Assembly (NCBI GenBank): GCA_023079485.1
Contig: CM041101.1
Coordinates: 9,884,501 to 9,948,500 of the forward strand
From: Archilochus colubris
Lineage: Eukaryota > Chordata > Aves > Apodiformes > Trochilidae
DNA: 64,000 nt
Reading direction: 5' to 3'
Shown here: positions 57,141-64,000 of the stretch, piece after piece
Layout of the letters: each line of letters opens with the position of its first letter
Position numbering within the stretch: position 1 is the stretch's first letter
Program-made: the position numbers and the translations under genes
The notes under the pieces: model-generated
Databases searched by the model: none
What the model saw: the letters and a program-made list of their open reading frames with translations, nothing else
What the model was told of the DNA's origin: nothing

Positions 57141-57176
57141 GATCTCGCAGACTTTGCCCTCGCTGTGCACAGGCAG
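57141..57176 (+). CDS. very weak exon-like stretch, unidentified
   Basis: TTTGTTTATTTCTCCAAAG precedes 57141 like an acceptor. The 36 bp DLADFALAVHRQ frame ends at CAG|GTGTTG, a poor donor. The reading frame stays open past it. Short length and a weak donor make this more likely chance. Confidence 0.06.
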
Positions 57177-57760
57177 GTGTTGGAGGGCAGCACCCCCAGC
57201 TCCTCCCACCGCTGCATCCCACCCGGCACCGGCAGCATTCCCAGGACCTGTGGCCAGCAGAGAGGGACACGGTCACGTAGGTCCTGCTGCCAGGGTCTGA
57301 TTTATGTATTTGCCTGTGGGAAGTGCTGAGGCCTCTCTGGTGTGAAAGACTTGCAGGAACACACAGGAGGGAGATGGTGTTTCCTCCCTGGAACACAGGT
57401 GAGAACCAGAAGGGCAGAGCATTAAGGAGCAGTGCACACTATAAATAAATCCACCAGATACACAGGAACTCGGGGCCCGGGGCTATTTTTGCCTGCAGGA
57501 AGCCAGGATGAGAAGGAAAGCATCCCTCCCTCCCTAGCACGTTGCTGGCAGGGGGACGTGCCCAGGGCCAGGGCTGCCAGGCTGGGCTCATCCTGCCCTG
57601 TGCTGGCTCCCAGAGCTTGGCTCACACGCCAGGCAAGGATGGGCACAAGGTTGGCACTGCCCTGTCACCTTCAGGCACAGAGAGCTGTCATCCCACAGCT
57701 GGGGCTCTGAGAGCCTCCTGGTCCTTGTGTTGTGCTGCTGCACCTCATCTCAAAGGCATG
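57177..57760. other. unique sequence
   Basis: No feature recognised. Confidence 0.45.
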
Positions 57761-58036
57761 GAGTGATAGGACAAGGGGGATGGTTTTGAGCTGAAAGAAG
57801 GGAGATTTAGATGAGACATTGAGAAGAAATATTCACTGTGAGGGTGCTGAGCCCCTGGCCCAGGTTGCCCAGAGAAGCTGTGCCTGCCCCATCCCTGGCA
57901 GGGTCTCAGCTGAGGTTGGATGGGGCTTGGAGCAACCTGGGCTGTGGGAGGGGTCCCTGCCCATGGCAAGGGATGGTTGAAACTTTAAGGTCCCTTCAAA
58001 CACAAACCATTCTGTGGTTCTGTGATTCTGTGAAAA
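57761..58036 (+). mobile_element. CR1 LINE, 5'-truncated
   Basis: CR1 landmarks occur in order: GAGTGATAGGACAAGGGGGA, AGGGAGATTTAGATGAGACA, GAAATATTCACTGTGAGGGTG, CCAGGTTGCCCAGAGAAGCTGTG, GGATGGGGCTTGGAGCAACCTGG, GGTCCCTTCAAACACAAACC, and 3' octamers ATTCTGTGGTTCTGTGATTC. The GGGGCTTGGAGCAACCTGG variant marks a different subfamily from the other copies. No coding remnant of useful length survives. Confidence 0.95.
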
Positions 58037-59036
58037 GCTCAGGAGAGGAACCTGTGCCTGGGTAACCCCAGCTGAAGGAAAAAGCTTGTTGCTTTCTCCA
58101 GGACTGCTATCAGCTCCACATCCTGCAGGGATCTCTGCTGACTCAGATCCCTGCCTCCGCTGAAGGCAACTCCTGCATAGCTTTGGCTCCTGCTCTGTTT
58201 CCTTACCCCACTTTTGGTTCTCTGGCAGGCAGACAGTCTGCATTGCCAGGGGGTTACCAGTGAGCAGAAATGCAAACAGCACAGAGGGGATTAAAGGCAC
58301 TTGGCCCTGAGATGGGAGAACCAGAACAGGACCATGCTGGGGGCTACATCCTCCTCTGATCAGGTTTCAGACAGCTTGCTCCATCCACACTCATCTGTCC
58401 CTGTTTCCTCAGCTACTCTTGGCTGGAATCTCTTCTTTGGAAGAAGGCAAAGGCAGCAATTGCACAAAACCAGTGATGGGAAATCACCAGCAGCAGCAAC
58501 AGTAATTACATGGATGTTATCAGCACCTTCAGCAGTGCCTCTGTCTCTGCAGCCTCTCACCTCTACACCATGGGACCCAGTAACACTTCTTGGGTTGGAG
58601 TGTGTGTGCAGTTGTGTGTGCACTTCCAGAGAAAGCCCGTTTTGCAACAGACAAATGGGAATAAAATATTTCAAGAATGTCTCTTGAACAAAGGAATCTT
58701 GGGGAATTGGTCAGCCAAGGTCACCAATAACTTCTGCTCCTTGTTTGCTCTGTGCAGAGCTGGAGCTGGGCAGAGTCCCACAGATGAGGGGGGTGGCTTG
58801 TCCCCATGTCCCCAGCTGAGGACAGCTGGGTGTTTGGGGATCTATGTCCACATAGATCTATCCACAGCTTTAGGATGTGGCTGGTATTCAGAGCTCCCAC
58901 CTCACCCCCACAGGAGGAACCCTGCCTGGGGAGCATCTCTCCTGTGAGTCCTTGTGTGACCTGCTGGGACACGCTCCATCTCAGGCATTTACTGAAAGAA
59001 AAGAAGCAGGAAGAAAAAGAAGTCAGCTCCTCGTGA
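58037..59036. other. unique sequence, no gene recognised
   Basis: Frames of up to 155 codons without recognised motifs. Confidence 0.45.
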
Positions 59037-59325
59037 TGCAGCCTCATAATTACCTGTTATTCTCATATCAAGGTAATTAACAATTAGGCAGCTGTCTGAA
59101 TCACATGCAGAGAAACAATTATTTCATTATTAATGGAGTCTATTTAACAGGTCCTATTTTCCCAGATGGTTTGTTGTTGGTTTTTTTTTTTTATTTTCCC
59201 CTTGTGCTCTCATGAATTACCCTAGCAATTAAACCTGCACTAGAAAGAGGGAGGAGTAGTCCTAATATTTACTGAACCTTGCAAAGCATCACATTTCTCA
59301 GCTTATGAACCTGTCACAAGTCATC
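59037..59325. promoter_or_regulatory. strong candidate AT-rich homeodomain island
   Basis: A perfect 8-bp inverted pair TAATTACC (59047-59054) and GGTAATTA (59072-59079) is followed by CAATTAGG, an E-box CAGCTG (59089-59094), AACAATTATTTCATTATTAATGG (59115-59137), CTATTTAACAGG, and ATGAATTACCCTAGCAATTAAAC (59211-59233). A T-run lies near 59180. The density of TAATTA cores plus SOX-like and E-box words in a 290-bp patch with no open frame is the best enhancer-like signal in the window, though function is inferred. Confidence 0.35.
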
Positions 59326-61189
59326 GGGAGGCTCTGGGGGTGATGGGGAGCCCGTAACCCAACACCCTCCAGTGTCACCTGCACAGCCCTGCTGGCTCTG
59401 CCCCACTTATTCATTTCATGGGTACCTCTGCAGATAAAAGCCATTATTTACAGTCAGTTACATATTTCCGTTGGCAAACCTCCTCCCTTAAGTGCAGGTT
59501 TGAAAACATCCCACTCAGCAAACCCAAACCAGGCAGGCTGAAGCCAACCCGTTCTCCTCTGGTGGCTGTTCCTCCCCCCGTGCCTCTCCCGGTGTCCCCA
59601 CAGTGCAGTGCTGGCTGTCACCCCGGGGTGGCTGTGGCTTGGGATGTGGGAACAGTCTGGCTGGCACCTTCACCTTCCTGTTTCTTGAATGCACTTTGTA
59701 GGAGGCACCCTGAGCTCTCCCTGGGGGACACTGTGGGGTGAGGATCTGCTCCCCATCCCCAGCTCCATGCTCTGCTCCCTGCACAGGGACACATTAATTA
59801 AACTTAAACTCTTTGGGTCAGCTCCTGTAGGTGCAGAGATGGTTTTGCCCAAGACCCTACAAGGGACAAGGGACAAGGACCTGCTGGGCTGCCCTGGGGA
59901 CCCTTGGTGGCACAGCAGAGGCAGGGACTGGTGTGGCAGGCAGCAGAGATGCCAGTGGAGAGCAGTGAGCATGAGAGGGGTAATCCCTCCCCAGGGAAAG
60001 TTTAAGTTGATTTCCCCATTTTTTTTAGCTTGGAGGAGGATTTTAGGAGGGTTTTGATCCTCCCTTGCAGGAGGGTTTGATCATCTCCCCAACCTTTGAG
60101 TTTGGGTTAGCTGTTTTTTTGGTTTTTGTGGTTTTTTTTTTTTGTGGGGGGGGGAGTTATTTGTGTTTACTTTCTTTGGATTGTGAGCAGGGACTGGTCC
60201 AGCTCTAAAGCTTGTGTTTTCAACTGGCAGGCAGCACTGAGCCCTCACAGCCATCCTGCACAGGGCCAGGCACCTGCTCCACTCCCATTTGGTTTTTTTC
60301 CAGGCATGAAGTTGGGAATCTCACTGAAAAACAGGAACTTTGCTGGACAGCAGCTGCTCCGAGGCGGTGAATCAACTCGTCCCGCTGACGCCCAGCAGAG
60401 CTGTGCCAGCTCCATGCAGTGTTCCCCCATCCCATGTCCCATGAATTTGGGACCCCGACATGGCAGCACGTGCCACCAACCCCTGTCACGCAGGGACCCG
60501 TCCGGTGGCTGTGACCACCCACCAGCAGCAGTGAGGGGGCTGTGGCTGGTGGCTCATCCTCGGGGAGGTCAGCAGGTCACAACCAGGCACAGATAGCTAA
60601 TGCCTTTTGTCCCAGCCTGACTTTTCCCCTCCTGGTGGGATTAGGATGGGATGACCAGGCAGGGAGGCCCCTAATCCTATTACCAGACCCTGGCTGGGCT
60701 CTGTCAGCCAGCCCTGGGAACCAGCCTGGCTGCAAGGCAGCGTGGCAGTGGGTGAGGAAGCAGCCACGATGCTCCGGGCTATTGCTGCAAATGCCACCAT
60801 CTCCTGTCTCCACCAGTTTTCCTAAAATCACTTTGTGCTTGCAGGGCCCTGAGCAGGGTGTACTGATAGATGTGTGTGAGTTAACAGGAGACACATGGGC
60901 AACCCCGAGCTCTGCAGCTCCCACCCGTGGGGCTCAGCCCCCCCTCAGCCACACACTTGGCAGCATTTGGAGCTGGTGGCCCCCAGCCCTTTTGGCTCAT
61001 TTGGCTCATTTGCCACATTTCTCTGTAGGGTTGCAGCTGAGAGGGCAGCAAACCTTCTCCCGCCTGGAGAGCCGGTTGTTTTTCTGCCTTGACAGTTGCA
61101 AGGAGCTGTGTTTGTCTTTCTCTCCCTTCCTGTTTACTGGCTGCCATCAGGACAGGGCTTTGATGTGTTTTTGCTGCTGGACATTCATG
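59326..61189. other. unique sequence, no gene recognised
   Basis: T/G runs lie at 60114-60154. The 354-codon plus-strand frame (60542-61606) is long but Ser/Pro/Gly/Leu/Cys-rich with no domain, and is not called. Confidence 0.45.
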
Positions 61190-61760
61190 GTAGCACCATC
61201 TCCGGGGTGCCTGCAACCCCTCACAGGGTGTACCCGGGACAGTTGCCCCTCACTGTGGCACCTCCGGCCCTACCAGGGCCCCGGCAGAGCCCCTGTGCCC
61301 GCAGGGAGGAGGTACCGGGGGGCAGGAGGCAGCCAGGACCCCCCCATCCCGGGCTGCTGCCTGGCTCCGAAGTCCGGGAGCATCCAGAGCCCTGCCCGGC
61401 GATTCCCGGAGCATCGCTCCTGCTGGGAGCCGGTGGTGGCATCAACCCCATCCTCCTGTGCCGGATCAAGTGGGGTCAGCCCCATCCTTCCAGCACCAAT
61501 CCAAGCATCTTGCCCCCCCCTTCTGCGCTCTCCACATCCTCCTGCCTGCGAGCATCACCGCCCCGCGCAAGAGCTTCTGCATTTGAAAGGTTTCCAAGCT
61601 TTTTGAAGTCAGCAGCTCAGGGGGGCAGGGGAGGGCTCACACCTTGCTGGCATCTCCTGGCCGGACGGTTCCCAGCTCAGGGAGCCGCGGGGAGAGGTGC
61701 GGGTGTTGGGGTGACACATGGCCTGGCCCGTGCCACCAGCCATGGACCTACATTTTGGGA
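61190..61760. other. GC-rich, weakly CpG-enriched segment
   Basis: CpG occurs more often than in flanking DNA (CTCCGAAGTCCGGGAG near 61366, CCCGGCGATTCCCGG near 61394, CACCGCCCCGCGC near 61556). No promoter motif order or first exon is evident. Confidence 0.3.
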
Positions 61761-64000
61761 TGGGAGGAAGCCCCGTGGGCCAGCAGGACACCTCGAGGGG
61801 GCACAGCCCTCCCCGAGCAGGAGTGATCCCTCCCTGAGGAGGGGAGCTCTTGGGGGGACAAAGTTTCATGGCATCCTGGGGCTTTTTTATGTGTTTTAAA
61901 TTAATTTTTCAGCAGTAATTCTAAAGAAAATCTGCAATGATTTTCCAGGGAGCAAATCACACACCTACAGCTGGCCAGAGGTCTGGGAATGGCTTCTGGG
62001 GCTTCTCCAAATCTTCTGGGGCACCACAAAAGCCCCCCAAGCACAGCCAGGGCTGAGGGGCAGGAAGGGTGTGCTGGGCACCACGGGGCTTTTCCTGGGG
62101 GTCCTGGGTGCACCCCAGTGTGGCTCTGGGGGAAACACCTCCCTCCCCAACACAGAGCCTTAGATAAAGTTCCAGGGAGGCATCTGGTGCCCTGCAACAT
62201 CTCCTCTCCCAGAGGAAACAGCATCTTTGGGGCGATTTCTCCTGGTTCCCGTCTTCGTGTGCCTGGCTTTGATTTGCGGCTGAGCCCTGTGATAATGTGG
62301 CTGCCTGGGAAGGAAGGGAGTAGAAGGAACTGGCTATTATGCTTGGCCCCTCTCCAGGAGGTGTTTTTTGCTGGGAGGCACCAAGGTCAGTGCTGGGTGG
62401 GAAGCGTTCCCCAGCAGCAGCCCTTGTTGGGGTGGGATGGGGGGGATGTATGCAGGAGCCCCCCACACCACCGTGGTGCCCATAGCACTACTCACCAGTG
62501 CATAAGATGCATGGTTCCCATGGTATGTGTTTTGGGATGGGGAATTAAGGGGGGGGGGGGTGTAGGGTGGAAAGAGCTACTTTGCAGGCACTCTGTGATA
62601 TAAACCAGTGCCAAATCTTCCCGTTTCCATGCGGAAGGAAAGAGGGGGTGGTGGGTGGGAGCGCCCGCCAATGGAGCAAGCAGCAAGGGCTGGGGTGTGG
62701 GGTGTGGAAAGCACTTTTTCACCCTCTTTTTGTCATCGCTTAAGAATTTCAGCTGGCTTCAGCCTGGCACAGCAGCTCCTGAGCCCTGAATCACATTGCT
62801 GTGAGAACAGAGATGGCACTGGGCTGCCCCTGAAACTACCTGCTGGCGCTGGTGGCATCCCAGGATCCTGCTACCCACCTCCTCCCACAGCAAGAAGGGG
62901 CATGCCTGGGTCTCCAGGAGTGAGGTCTCCCCCAAAACCTGCCCAAAAAACCTGCAGGGAGTGAGTGGCCGCCTGGCATGACGTCTTTCTTGAGCGTGTG
63001 CCCTGGGAGAGGCAAATCCCAACAGCAGGGAGCAGAGTGAAACTCTGGGGGTGCCAACCCAACTCAGATGTCTTGGCATTGCACGGCCATCCAGAAACCC
63101 AGCATCAGGTTCTTGCAGCCCAGTATCAGGTTCATGCCTGGGCTTGTGCATGGAGAATCACGCTTGGCTTTTCACTGCTGGGAGCAATGGTTTTCAATTA
63201 TTTAATGTACATATTAGAAGAGGTCTGATCCTGCCCCCCCCCCTGCACTCAGGTGAGCAGTTTCTTTGCTGAGATGGTGAGAAGTCCCACGTGCCTCAGC
63301 AGGAAAAGGAGGAATGGAAGAAAAAGAAAATAATTGGTGTTTTTTTGAAGGAAGATGCACCATGAGATGCAAGGGACAAACCTGCTCCACGTGGCCCCAG
63401 GGCTGGGGACTGAGGTCACTGGGTGCAGGATCACCCCCTGGCCTTAGCTGGGTGCCTGTGCCACCCCAAGGAGTCATCCTGGCCAAGGAGGGATGGGGAC
63501 GTGCAAGGTCAAAGAGCACAAAGGGGACAGGGATATGGACTGGGGGACAAGGGGAACCTGCATCTCAAACCAGCCCATGTGGGTGCATGCACCCGTGCCC
63601 CAGCACCCTCCAGGGAGCAGCAGGGAAAAGGGACAGGCTTGGGGACAGCTCCATAAAACCTCATCAGCCTCTGTTTACACAACAATGAATGTTTCAGTTG
63701 CTTTATGGTGGTGGATAAGAGCAGCAGAGGGGATGGGGAGGGCTGAGAGATGCGTGCCCCACACCCCCTCTCCCTTCACAGCCCATAAAGACATTTTATT
63801 TTAAAGATGACCCAGGTTTTATAGTGCAATCACACAGCAGCACCTTTCACCCAGGTACAAACAGTACAGGGAAATCTGCTCCTCTAAGACATCTCCCCAC
63901 CTGTCCCTAATCCCGTGGGTAAAAGTTTCCAGGCTGACTTTACACACTGAGAAATGATGGCCAGGAGCAGCCCTGCAATTAAAACCAGTTCCAGCAGCCT
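61761..64000. other. unique sequence to the window end, no gene recognised
   Basis: A G12 run lies at about 62549-62560 and a C10 run near 63235. An AT-rich patch sits at 61890-61950 (TTTTAAATTAATTTTTCAGC). Overlapping frames of up to 169 codons are judged non-coding. No transposon end is seen. Confidence 0.45.
62549..62560. repeat. poly(G) run
   Basis: Twelve consecutive G followed by TGTAGGG. Confidence 0.85.

Noticed and set aside
60542..61606. 354-codon plus-strand open frame
   Set aside because: No signal peptide, domain or conserved motif. GC-rich, stop-poor DNA explains it, and a different 267-codon frame overlaps it.
1..64000. tRNA, rRNA, CRISPR arrays, bacterial-type operons, integrated viral genes
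   Set aside because: Read through for tRNA B-box-like words, regularly spaced direct repeats and retroviral gag/pol-like motifs. None was seen apart from CR1 reverse-transcriptase remnants.

Overview
The window looks like vertebrate, specifically avian, nuclear DNA. The main evidence is seven 5'-truncated CR1 LINE copies whose 3' ends carry the bird-type terminus (GGTTGGA...GATGATCT...AGGTC(C/T)CTTCCAACC, then ATTCTATG/ATTCTGTG octamers). One copy still encodes a recognisable end of the CR1 reverse-transcriptase ORF. The moderately high GC content, low repeat density and many short GC-rich or polypurine simple repeats suit a gene-rich bird chromosome such as a microchromosome. The species cannot be named from this sequence.

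No complete protein-coding gene could be identified. Nearly all open frames are short, differ between overlapping frames, and resemble no family I recognise, or they are products of simple repeats. I saw no tRNA, rRNA, CRISPR array or prokaryotic-style operon. The window is best read as intergenic and/or intronic DNA. Two weak protein-coding leads lie on the minus strand at 42.28-42.45 kb (acidic stretch, then one strong hydrophobic helix, with consensus-like splice sites) and 45.48-45.64 kb (a Pro/Gln-rich frame with G/C third positions). They might belong to one minus-strand gene, but neither is assigned. Two much weaker exon-like stretches lie at 11.05 and 57.14 kb.

Layout: 0-8.5 kb is unique sequence with a cluster of YY1-like motifs (2.14-2.53 kb), a 28-bp minisatellite (3.86-4.05 kb), a canonical G-quadruplex motif (4.13 kb) and an AT-rich block (6.0-6.7 kb). 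CR1 copies lie at 8.5-9.2 (+), 14.7 (+), 16.4-16.6 (-), 24.3-24.7 (+), 29.7 (-), 50.2-50.4 (-) and 57.8-58.0 kb (+). Large simple repeats are a TGTGTC-type block (29.13-29.43 kb), a GGATG-type block (30.18-30.50 kb), a CTCCCT block (45.0 kb) and a 48-T run followed by a G-quadruplex motif (55.5 kb). Short AT-rich islands with palindromic or clustered homeodomain, GATA, SOX or forkhead-like words (21.9, 26.0, 28.7, 40.9, 48.2, 50.0, 54.9, 56.2 and 59.1 kb) stand out from the GC-rich background and are the most plausible regulatory or conserved non-coding elements. A strong CTCF-like motif lies at 25.02 kb. Weak CpG enrichment is seen near 34.5, 38.7-39.4, 45.5, 46.9-47.3 and 61.2-61.8 kb. I found no undescribed molecular system. 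The points most worth testing are the minus-strand membrane-helix candidate and the AT-rich islands.
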